Assembly (NCBI RefSeq): GCF_014892575.1
Contig: NZ_JADBGI010000008.1
Location: 1 to 64,000 of the forward strand
Direction of reading: 5' to 3'
DNA from: Nocardiopsis coralli
GTDB taxonomy: Bacteria > Actinomycetota > Actinomycetes > Streptosporangiales > Streptosporangiaceae
Length of the DNA stretch: 64,000 nucleotides
The notes beneath the pieces were generated by a model. That model worked only from the letters and a program-made list of their open reading frames with translations. It searched no databases and was not told the origin of the DNA. Of this stretch, positions 56,513 through 64,000 are shown one piece after another (the first letter of the stretch is position 1; each line of letters begins with the position of its first letter). Position numbers and translations under genes: made by a program.

Positions 56513-58723
56513 ATGACCGACAGCCCGAGACAGGACCGGGGCGAGGTACCCGAGGGCCCCGCCCCCGACGAGGGGACCGACACCGCGGAAGCCACCCACG
56601 GGTCCGCGTTCGGGACCCGGCGCCACACGACCGGGACCTCCGCCGATGCCCTCCCCGACGTCGAGGGGCGCGACGAGGAACTCCCTCCCGTCTGGCGCCG
56701 CATCGCCGCCGAACGCTGGGGAGCCGGGCGCTCCGCCGACGTGGTGGGCGTCCTCGTGCTCGTGCTGGCCACCGCACTGACCGCGTTCCAGCTCTACGTG
56801 GCGCTGGCTGCCGGGGTCGACGCCCGCCAGCAGCGGCTCGTGCACCTGATGTTCGTGATGCTGCTGGTCTTCCTCATCATGCCGCCGCTGAAGATGGCCA
56901 AGGACGAGGACGGCGGCGTCCTCGACACCCCGGGCAACCGCACGCGCGGAGTGATCGGGCTGGTCATCGACGCCGCCGCGATCGGGCTGGCCGTGGTCAC
57001 CAGCCTCTACCCGATCGTCTTCCAGGCGGAGCTGGCCTCGCGCGCGGGCGGTTACGAAGAGATCGACTGGATCATGGGCCTGCTCGCGATCCTGGTGCTC
57101 CTGGAGGCCACCCGGCGTGCGGTCGGTTGGGTGATGGTCATCCTCGTGGTGCTGTTCATGTACTACGCCTGGCTCGGACCGCTGATCCCCGGAGAATTCG
57201 GGCACACCGGCGCGACGATCCAGCGCATCGCCACCCACAGCTACCTGGGCAACGACGGTATCTACGGGATGACCCTCGGCGTGGTCGTCACGTTCGTGTT
57301 CGTGTTCATCCTGTTCGGCGCGATCCTGTCCAAGAGCGGCGGCGGCAACTTCTTCGTCGGCCTCGCCTACGTGCTCACCGGGCGCATGGTCGGCGGCCCC
57401 GCCAAGGGCGCGGTGCTCGCCAGTGCGCTCATGGGCTCCATCAACGGCAGCGCCATCGCCAACGTCGTCACGTCCGGGCCGTTCACGATCCCCCTGATGA
57501 AGCGGGTCGGTTACAAGAAACACGACGCCGCGGGGGTCGAGGCCGCCGCGTCCACCGGTGGACAGATCCTGCCGCCCATCATGGGCGCCGGCGCGTTCAT
57601 CATGGCCGAGCGCCTCGGTGTGCCCTACGCCGACATCGTCAAGGTCGCGATCATCCCCGCGATCATGTACGTCGGGGTGATGTTCCTGTTCGTGGACATC
57701 CTCGCCCGCAAGTACCGGATCGGTGCGCTGGGCGCGGACGAGGTCCCCGGCTTCCGGACGGTCATGAAGGCCGGCTGGCACTTCCTGGCCCCGCTCGTGC
57801 TGCTCATCGTGCTTCTGCTCAACTACGTGCATCCCGCGCAGGCCGGGCTCTACGCCTGCGGTTCGCTGCTCGTGGTCGCGATGCTGCGGGTGAGCAGCCG
57901 ACTGAGTGTTCGCGACTTCTTCGAGGTCTTCGTGACGGCCGCGCGCAACACCCTGGTGGTGTCGGTGGCCTGCGCCGTCGCCGGCATCATCGTCGGCATG
58001 GTGGGGCTGACCGGGCTCGGGCTGGTCTTCTCGAACGTGCTCGTCACGGCGTTCGCCGGGAGCCTGTTCCTGACGCTGCTCATGGTCGCTCTGGCCTCGC
58101 TGGTCCTCGGCATCGGGCTGCCGGTCACCGCCTCCTACGTGGTGCTGGTGATCCTGGCCGGCCCCGCCCTGGAGGAGCTCGGCCTGGCGCTGATCGTCGC
58201 GCACATGATCGTGTACTGGTTCAGCCAGGACTCCAACGTCACCCCGCCGGTGGCCTTCGCCGCGTTCGCCGCCGCGGGCATCGCCGGGTCGAGGCCGATG
58301 CGCTCGGGTGTGTCCGCGTGGAAGTTCGCCAAGGGCCTCTACCTGATCCCGTTCCTGATGGCCTACTCCGCGCTCATGGCGCTGGACGGGCCCGTCATCG
58401 ACGTGGTGATCGCCGTGGTCACCGGCTGTGTGGCCCTGGCCGCGTCGGCGGTGGCGATCGAGGGCTTCCTCCTGCGCAGGGTCATGATCGTCGAACGCCT
58501 CGGGCTGATCCTGGCCGCGCTGCTGGTGATGATCGCGCCCGAGTGGACCGACCTCTTCCAGGCCGTGCTCTCGCTCGGCGTCCACCACTACTGGTTCGTG
58601 CTCGCCGGGACCGTGCTCGGCGTGGCCCTGCTGACTCTGCACGTGGTCAGCCACCGTGTCGCCCAGCGCTCGGGCGGCGGTGAGGAGCTGGCCGAGGCCG
58701 GGTCCGCCGTCCGCGCCGACTGA
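56513..58723 (+). CDS. TRAP transporter permease, 4TM/12TM fusion, 736 aa
   Basis: A hydrophilic N-terminus of about 70 residues is followed by many membrane helices: the small DctQ-like part is fused to the large DctM-like part, as in TAXI-TRAP systems. Typical segments are SALMGSINGSAIANVVTSGPFTIPLMK, AAASTGGQILPPIMGAGAF and GLGLPVTASYVV-like GIGLPVTASYVVLV. It would use an ion gradient for uptake of the TAXI ligand. GAGGTGG precedes the ATG. Confidence 0.93.
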   Translation: MTDSPRQDRGEVPEGPAPDEGTDTAEATHGSAFGTRRHTTGTSADALPDVEGRDEELPPVWRRIAAERWGAGRSADVVGVLVLVLATALTAFQLYVALAAGVDARQQRLVHLMFVMLLVFLIMPPLKMAKDEDGGVLDTPGNRTRGVIGLVIDAAAIGLAVVTSLYPIVFQAELASRAGGYEEIDWIMGLLAILVLLEATRRAVGWVMVILVVLFMYYAWLGPLIPGEFGHTGATIQRIATHSYLGNDGIYGMTLGVVVTFVFVFILFGAILSKSGGGNFFVGLAYVLTGRMVGGPAKGAVLASALMGSINGSAIANVVTSGPFTIPLMKRVGYKKHDAAGVEAAASTGGQILPPIMGAGAFIMAERLGVPYADIVKVAIIPAIMYVGVMFLFVDILARKYRIGALGADEVPGFRTVMKAGWHFLAPLVLLIVLLLNYVHPAQAGLYACGSLLVVAMLRVSSRLSVRDFFEVFVTAARNTLVVSVACAVAGIIVGMVGLTGLGLVFSNVLVTAFAGSLFLTLLMVALASLVLGIGLPVTASYVVLVILAGPALEELGLALIVAHMIVYWFSQDSNVTPPVAFAAFAAAGIAGSRPMRSGVSAWKFAKGLYLIPFLMAYSALMALDGPVIDVVIAVVTGCVALAASAVAIEGFLLRRVMIVERLGLILAALLVMIAPEWTDLFQAVLSLGVHHYWFVLAGTVLGVALLTLHVVSHRVAQRSGGGEELAEAGSAVRAD

Positions 58724-58897
58724 CCGACCCCCGGTGCGCGTTCCCGTCCTCGCGCACCGGGTGGGGCGGCCGCGGGCAGGAGGAAGCCGCGGCCGCCCTC
58801 TGCTGTCCGGGTGCTTCCCGAGCAGGGCTCCGGGCCGGGCCGGCGGACGCCTGCCGTCGCACGGCAGCGCGACGAACAGGCCCTAAGCTCGGGAAGC

Positions 58898-59938
58898 ATG
58901 TGGCGTTTCGGATGGAATCGGAAGAGGGTGCTGCGCGGCACCGACATCGACGCGCTCCTGGTGCCCGCCGGGTACGGGACCGACCCCGTGGTCCGCGCTG
59001 TGTGCGAGGCCGCCCTCGAGGGGGACCTGGGGCCCGGGCTCACCCTGCTCGCCGACACCCGCGACGACCACCACGCCCGCGTCCAGGTCGCCGAAGCGCT
59101 GGGGCGCGCCGCGGTGGAACGCCCCGGTGACGTCGCCGAACTCGCCGAGGACGGCGCCGACCAGGCCGACGTGCTCCTGTGGGTGGGCCACGCGCTGCTG
59201 TCCGGGGCCCAGCGCCGCCCCGCCGGTTCCTCGCAGGCCGACCGCAAGGGCATGGAGGCGGCCCTGCACGAGGTGCGCATCCCGTTGGACAACGCGGCCG
59301 AGCTGCGCCCCGACGACCCGGCGCCCTGGGCGGCGCTGCAGACCGTCGCCATGGGACTGGGGGCCGACCGCGACGAGAAGGACCGCCTCTGGCGCGAGAT
59401 CACCGACCGTGCCCCCGCGCTCTTCCCGGCCCACATGACCCGCGTGCGCGCGCTCTCGCCCACACGGGGAGGCACCACCGAGGAGATGTTCGCCGCGGCG
59501 GGCGCCTCCGCCGACGTCGCACCCGAGGGCGATCCGCTGCCGGCGGTGCTCGCCCTGGCGCACGCCGAGCACCTGCGCGGCGAGGAGAAGCGCCTGGTCG
59601 CCGAGGGCAAGAGCCCCGACATCGCCCACCTGGGCCTGGGCCGGCTGCACGGCGAACCCGTCCAGGAGCTCTTCGACCTGGCACGCTCCTGGGCCGAGCA
59701 CGCCGTCCCGCACGTCTACGACGTGCAGGCCCATCATCTGTTCGGATGGGCCTTCCACCGCGCCGGCATGCAGGACCCGGCGCGGTGGCACCTGGGCGCC
59801 GTCGGCCGTTACGCGTGCGACCTGCCGTGGTCGTTCTTCGGCGCACCCCGCGTCGAGATCGCCGGCGCCATGGCCGAGCTCGGCGTCGACCCCACCGCCC
59901 ACGACACCGACGGCGCCGACCCGGACCGCGAGAGCTAG
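58898..59938 (+). CDS. Hypothetical protein, helical-repeat-like, 346 aa
   Basis: A soluble, Ala/Leu/Arg-rich protein of likely alpha-helical repeat character (tetratricopeptide-like pacing, for example NAAELRPDDPAPWAALQTVAMGLG and HHLFGWAFHRAGMQDPARWHLGAVG). No catalytic motif or membrane helix is seen. I do not recognise a named family, though similar proteins are common in actinomycetes. It starts after a weak AGCTCGGGAAGC and lies 99 bases before hen1 on the same strand. Confidence 0.6.
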   Translation: MWRFGWNRKRVLRGTDIDALLVPAGYGTDPVVRAVCEAALEGDLGPGLTLLADTRDDHHARVQVAEALGRAAVERPGDVAELAEDGADQADVLLWVGHALLSGAQRRPAGSSQADRKGMEAALHEVRIPLDNAAELRPDDPAPWAALQTVAMGLGADRDEKDRLWREITDRAPALFPAHMTRVRALSPTRGGTTEEMFAAAGASADVAPEGDPLPAVLALAHAEHLRGEEKRLVAEGKSPDIAHLGLGRLHGEPVQELFDLARSWAEHAVPHVYDVQAHHLFGWAFHRAGMQDPARWHLGAVGRYACDLPWSFFGAPRVEIAGAMAELGVDPTAHDTDGADPDRES

Positions 59939-60037
59939 AGCGGGCCTCGGCGGCACTGTGCAGCGGGGTGCGAGGGTTGTCCACAGGCGGAGGAAAAGCA
60001 CTGGTTTTTGCGGGCGGGCCACCGTGAGAATGCTGGC

Positions 60038-61477
60038 GTGCTTCTGACGATCACGACCACGCAGACCCCGTCCGCCCCCGCGAGCGACCTCGGTTTCCTG
60101 CTGCACAAGCACCCGGACCGGGCGCAGCGCTTCGAGCAGTCCTTCGGCACGGCGCACGTGTTCTACCCCGAGGCCGGGGACGAACGCTGCACCGCCGCGC
60201 TCCTGCTCGAGGTCGACCCGCAGGCGCTGTTGCGGACGCGCACGTCGGTGAGCACACCCGACTTCGCCCTCGCCCAGTACGTCAACGACCGGCCCTACGC
60301 CACGTCCTCGCTGTTCACGGCCGCGCTCGGCCGGGTCATGCGCACGGCGCTGCGCGGCCGCTGCGAGCAGCGCCCCGAACTCGCCCGCACACCCCTGCCG
60401 CTCGAGCTCCACCTGCCCGCGGTCCCGTGCCGCCCGGGCCCCGAACGCGCCCGCGCCCTGTTCGAGCCGCTGGGGTGGACGGTGCGCGCCGAGCCGGTCC
60501 CGCTCGACCCCGGACTGCCCGGCTGGGGCGACTCCCACTACCTGTCGCTCACCCTGACCGGAACCCTGCGGCTGTCGGAGGCGCTCAACCACCTGTACGT
60601 GCTGCTGCCCGCCATGGACGGCGGCCGCAAGCACTACTGGGTCGACGAGACCGAGGTCGACAAGCTCCTGCGGGCCGGCGGGGTCGCCGAGGCGGCGGGG
60701 GAGGAGCCCGAAGAACCGGCCGAGGAACCCGGGTGGCTGGCCACGCACCCCGAGCGTTCCTGGATCACCCGGCGCTTCCTCGACCGGCGACAGCGCTACG
60801 TGCGCACGGCGCTGGGCCGGCTGCAGGAGGCCGAGAGCGTCCTCCCCGCCGAGGCCGAGGACGACCCGGCCGTCGAGGAGCGCGCACCCGACCTGGCCGA
60901 GCAGCGCATCGGCGCGGTGCTCTCCGTGCTGCGCTCGGAGCAGGCCGACAGCGTCGTCGACCTCGGCTGCGGCAGCGGGGCGCTCCTCACCCACCTCGTG
61001 CGCGAACCAGCGCTGCGCCGCATCACCGGCGCGGACGTCAGCACCGGCGCCCTCGCCCGCGTGCGTGAGAGCCGCGCGGAACTCCTCGTGGGCTCGGTCG
61101 TGCACCGCGATCCGCGCTTCCGTGGCCACGACGCCGCCGTGCTCATGGAGGTGATCGAGCACCTGGACCCCTCGCGGCTGCCCGCCATGGAGGAGGTCGT
61201 GTTCGGCGACGCCGCACCCCGGGTCGCCGTCGTGACCACACCCAACGCCGAGTACAACACCCACTACGAAGGCCTGGCCGAGGGCGCCTTCCGCCACAGC
61301 GACCACCGGTTCGAGTGGACCCGCGCCGAGTTCGGGGCCTGGTCCGACCGGGTCGCGCGGACCCACGGCTACACGGTCCGGCGGCTGCCCGTCGGCCCCG
61401 ACCACCGCGACACGGGCGCGCCCACCCAGCTGGCCGTCTTCACCCGCCACGACCCGGAAGAGGGGGCAGGTTCATGA
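60038..61477 (+). CDS. hen1: 3'-terminal RNA ribose 2'-O-methyltransferase Hen1, 479 aa
   Basis: An N-terminal bacterial Hen1-specific domain (about 1-245) is followed by a SAM methyltransferase core (VVDLGCGSGALLTHL). The metal-site residues are present as MEVIEHLDPSR and GAFRHSDHRFEWTRAEF (Glu, Glu, His, His). Hen1 methylates the 2'-OH of the broken RNA end before ligation, protecting the repaired tRNA from repeated cleavage. The GTG at 60038 fits the family start. The stop overlaps the pnkp start (ATGA). Confidence 0.95.
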   Translation: MLLTITTTQTPSAPASDLGFLLHKHPDRAQRFEQSFGTAHVFYPEAGDERCTAALLLEVDPQALLRTRTSVSTPDFALAQYVNDRPYATSSLFTAALGRVMRTALRGRCEQRPELARTPLPLELHLPAVPCRPGPERARALFEPLGWTVRAEPVPLDPGLPGWGDSHYLSLTLTGTLRLSEALNHLYVLLPAMDGGRKHYWVDETEVDKLLRAGGVAEAAGEEPEEPAEEPGWLATHPERSWITRRFLDRRQRYVRTALGRLQEAESVLPAEAEDDPAVEERAPDLAEQRIGAVLSVLRSEQADSVVDLGCGSGALLTHLVREPALRRITGADVSTGALARVRESRAELLVGSVVHRDPRFRGHDAAVLMEVIEHLDPSRLPAMEEVVFGDAAPRVAVVTTPNAEYNTHYEGLAEGAFRHSDHRFEWTRAEFGAWSDRVARTHGYTVRRLPVGPDHRDTGAPTQLAVFTRHDPEEGAGS

Positions 61478-64000
61478 CCACCGACACCACCGGCACCGAG
61501 CCGCGCGTGCTCGGGGTCCCCGAAATGGGCCTCGTCCTGCTCATCGGGGTCTCCGGTTCGGGCAAGTCGACCTTCGCCGCGCAGCACTTCCTGCCCACCC
61601 AGGTCGTCAGCTCCGACGACTGCCGGGCGCGGGTCAGCGATGACCCCGACGACCAGTCCGCCAGTGCCGACGCGTTCGCGCTCCTGCACACGATGGTCGA
61701 CATCCGGCTGCGCCGCGGCCTGCTCACCGTCGTCGACGCCACCAACGTGCAGCGCCACGCCCGCGGTGAGCTCGTGCGCATCGCCAAGGCCAACAACCTC
61801 CTGACCACCGCGATCGTGCTCGACGTGCCCGAGGCCCTGGCCCGCGAACGCAACGAGGAACGCCCCGACCGCGACTTCGGGCCGCACGTGATCCACCGTC
61901 AGCGGCGCGACCTGCGCTCCTCCATCAAGCGGCTCGACAAGGAGGGCATCCGCAAGGTGCACGTGCTGCGCGGGCCCGAGGAGATCGAGCGCGCCCGCAT
62001 CGGCCTCGAACGCCCCTGGCCGGACAAGCGCGAGCTCACCGGCCCCTTCGACGTCATCGGTGACGTGCACGGCTGCCGCTCCGAACTCGAGACACTCCTG
62101 GAACGCCTCGGGTACGCGCTCACCCGCGACACCGACGGCCGTGCCGTGGGCGCCCGCCACCCCGAGGGCCGCACCGCCGTGTTCGTCGGCGACCTCGTCG
62201 ACCGCGGCCCCGACAGTCCCGGGGCGCTGCGCCTGGCCATGAACATGGTCGACGACGGCGACGCCCTGTGCGTGCCCGGCAACCACGAGAACAAGCTCGT
62301 GCGCGTGCTCAAGGGCCGCACCGCGCGCCTCACGCACGGGCTCGACCGCACCGTGGAGCAGCTCGAGAAGGAGACCCCCGAGTTCCGCGACCGGGTGCTC
62401 TCGTTCTGCGACGGCCTGGTCAGCCACCTCGTGCTCGACGACGGCAAGCTCGTGATCGCCCACGCCGGGCTCAAGGAGGACTACCACCTGCGGGCCTCCG
62501 GGCGGGTGCGTTCCTTCGCCCTGTACGGCGACACCACCGGCGAGAGCGACGAGTACGGGCTGCCCGTGCGCCTGCCGTGGGCGCGCGACTACCGCGGCCG
62601 GGCCGCCGTCGTGTACGGGCACACCGTCGTTCCGCACGCGGAGTGGCTCAACAACACGCTGTGCATCGACACCGGGTGTGTCTTCGGCGGCGAGCTCACC
62701 GCCCTGCGCTGGCCCGAGAAGGAGACCGTCGCCGTGCCGGCCGAACAGACCTGGTTCGAGCCGGTGCGCCCCGCCGTGCCCGAACCCGCGTCCGACGGCC
62801 CGCCCCCGGCGGTCATCGACATGCACGACCTGGGCATCGACTCGGGCCGGGGCCTGCACGTGGAGACCCCGGACGGTGCCGTGCGCGCCGACGAGGGCAG
62901 CACGCTGGCCGCGTTCGAGGCGATGAGCCGCTTCGCCGTCGACCCGCGCTGGTTGCTGTACCTGCCGCCGACCATGGCGCCCGCGCCGTCCGCGGCCTCG
63001 CCCACTCTGCTGGAACACCCGGCGGAGGCGTTCTCTGCGTTCCGGGGCTCCGGGGTCGAGCAGGTGGTGTGCCAGGAGAAGCACATGGGATCGCGCGCCG
63101 TGGCGGTGCTGTGCCGGGACGCGGCAGCCGCCGAGCGCCGCTTCGTCCCGGGTGAGCTGGGCACGGTGTACACGCGCACCGGGCGGCCGTTCTTCGCAGA
63201 CCCCGACGTGGGCCGGGAGATCGTCGACCGGTTGCGGGCCGCCGTCACCGGCGCCGGCCTGTGGGAACTCCTGGGCACCGACTGGATCGCCCTGGACGGA
63301 GAGATGCTGCCCTGGTCGGCCAAGGCCCACGGGCTGATCCGCGACCAGTACGCGTCCGTGGGCGCGGCCGCCCGGGCCTCGCTCCCCGCGGCCCGGGACG
63401 CCCTCGCCGCGGCCGCCGCGCGCGGGGCCGGCGTGGACGGGCTCCAGGGGGCCGTCGAGCGCCGCATCGACCAGATGGAGGGGTTCAGCCGCGTCTACCG
63501 CCGGTACACCTGGGACACCGACGGGGCTGCCGGGCTCCGCTACGCACCGTTCATGGTGCTGGCCTCCGAGGGGCGGGAGTACTCCGACGCCGACCACCTG
63601 TGGCACATGGCCATGGCCGAGAAGCTCGCCGAGGCCGGCGACATGGTGCACCCCACCCGCTACCGGACCGTGGACACCACCGACCCGCAGGACTGCGACA
63701 ACGCCGCCGCGTGGTGGACCGACCTGGTGGCCGCCGGGGGCGAGGGCGCGGTCGTCAAGCCGGTCGTGGGTGCCCGCGCGCGTGGGCGCAAGGGCCTGAC
63801 CCAGCCCGGGCTCAAGGTGCGCGGGCCGGAGTACCTGCGCATCATCTACGGCGCGGACTACACCGACCCCGAGCGCCTGGCCGTACTGAAGGAGCGCCGG
63901 AACCCGGGGCGCAAGAACGGCATGGCGATGCGCGAGCACAAGCTCGGCCTCGAGGCCCTGGCCCGCCACGCGCGTGGCGAGCCCCTGTGGCGGGTCCACC
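61474..64000 (+). CDS. pnkp: Polynucleotide kinase-phosphatase Pnkp (3' partial)
   Basis: Three domains are visible. The kinase has P-loop GVSGSGKS (Lys31). The metallophosphatase has GDVHGCRSE, FVGDLVDRGPD, GNHENK and later YGHTVV. The ligase-like domain starts near residue 480 with the nucleotidyl-acceptor Lys536 in CQEKHMGSRAV, followed by ALDGEMLPW and GEGAVVKP. The reading frame runs off the window at 64000, and only the last few residues should be missing. With Hen1 it forms the bacterial RNA-repair complex that heals and seals ribotoxin-cut tRNA. Confidence 0.95.
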   Translation, partial: MTTDTTGTEPRVLGVPEMGLVLLIGVSGSGKSTFAAQHFLPTQVVSSDDCRARVSDDPDDQSASADAFALLHTMVDIRLRRGLLTVVDATNVQRHARGELVRIAKANNLLTTAIVLDVPEALARERNEERPDRDFGPHVIHRQRRDLRSSIKRLDKEGIRKVHVLRGPEEIERARIGLERPWPDKRELTGPFDVIGDVHGCRSELETLLERLGYALTRDTDGRAVGARHPEGRTAVFVGDLVDRGPDSPGALRLAMNMVDDGDALCVPGNHENKLVRVLKGRTARLTHGLDRTVEQLEKETPEFRDRVLSFCDGLVSHLVLDDGKLVIAHAGLKEDYHLRASGRVRSFALYGDTTGESDEYGLPVRLPWARDYRGRAAVVYGHTVVPHAEWLNNTLCIDTGCVFGGELTALRWPEKETVAVPAEQTWFEPVRPAVPEPASDGPPPAVIDMHDLGIDSGRGLHVETPDGAVRADEGSTLAAFEAMSRFAVDPRWLLYLPPTMAPAPSAASPTLLEHPAEAFSAFRGSGVEQVVCQEKHMGSRAVAVLCRDAAAAERRFVPGELGTVYTRTGRPFFADPDVGREIVDRLRAAVTGAGLWELLGTDWIALDGEMLPWSAKAHGLIRDQYASVGAAARASLPAARDALAAAAARGAGVDGLQGAVERRIDQMEGFSRVYRRYTWDTDGAAGLRYAPFMVLASEGREYSDADHLWHMAMAEKLAEAGDMVHPTRYRTVDTTDPQDCDNAAAWWTDLVAAGGEGAVVKPVVGARARGRKGLTQPGLKVRGPEYLRIIYGADYTDPERLAVLKERRNPGRKNGMAMREHKLGLEALARHARGEPLWRVH

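Noticed and set aside
58883..61450. An 855-codon minus-strand frame opposite the helical protein and hen1
   Set aside because: It spans two plus-strand genes and the gap between them and shows no domain.
61369..63999. An 876-codon open frame on the minus strand opposite pnkp
   Set aside because: The plus strand carries intact kinase, phosphatase and ligase motifs of Pnkp; the minus-strand translation has none.

Overview
This is about 64 kb of very GC-rich DNA with dense coding, many GTG starts and many 4-base stop/start overlaps (GTGA, ATGA). It reads as an actinomycete chromosome. The order groES-groEL, a SigD/ShbA-type sigma factor, guaB and a guaB paralogue, and the alr-tsaE-tsaB-rimI-tsaD block, are classic actinobacterial housekeeping neighbourhoods. 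A Nocardiopsis-like (Streptosporangiales) host is my inference. No rRNA, tRNA, CRISPR array or transposase was seen.

Region 1 (1-2.8 kb): the 3' end of an HNH endonuclease gene with a low-complexity Gly/Ala/Thr segment, then about 1.4 kb without a convincing gene but with two sets of tandem repeats, then one small unknown gene.

Region 2 (2.8-24.4 kb) is the most distinctive part. About 20 kb of genes run on the minus strand from a single divergent control region with a ROK-family regulator on the other side. First comes a sugar import and oxidation module: a Gfo/Idh/MocA dehydrogenase, an RbsA-type ATPase, two RbsC-type permeases, a sugar-binding lipoprotein, a tagatose/psicose-epimerase-like TIM barrel, and a 1368-residue secreted ThuA + sorbosone-dehydrogenase + DUF1080 fusion. 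An ebo (edb)-type cluster follows: a UbiA-like prenyltransferase (EboC), EboA, a TatD hydrolase (EboB), EboE and an alkaline-phosphatase-superfamily protein (EboF). Here an inositol-3-phosphate-synthase homologue stands where other ebo clusters carry the sugar-phosphate cyclase EboD, and two further sugar-isomerase TIM barrels are added. The operator dyad lies on the -35 box of a promoter whose transcript should be nearly leaderless.

Region 3 (24.4-27.8 kb): a probable toxin gene and a downstream partner gene, next to a single-chain paralogue in which both domains are fused, plus a four-helix membrane protein.

Region 4 (27.9-35.1 kb): alanine racemase, the tRNA t6A genes tsaE/tsaB/tsaD with rimI, a 27-residue membrane peptide, a quinone-oxidoreductase-like enzyme and an aconitase.

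Region 5 (35.1-38.3 kb): a 1005-bp unit with yefM-yoeB and a broken nuclease-like gene is present twice in tandem, next to the intact nuclease-like gene. The same perfect 12-bp hairpin punctuates every junction.

Region 6 (38.3-51.5 kb): a large coiled-coil protein, a THUMP-like methyltransferase, CIRCE-groES-groEL with an intercistronic hairpin, the sigma factor, guaB and its paralogue, a secreted transglycosylase-like protein, a SpoIIAA-like protein and glpD.

Region 7 (51.5-64 kb): an OmpR-type two-component system, a TAXI-TRAP transporter locus with two binding proteins and a DUF1850 protein, an unknown protein, and the Hen1-Pnkp RNA-repair pair, with pnkp cut by the window end.
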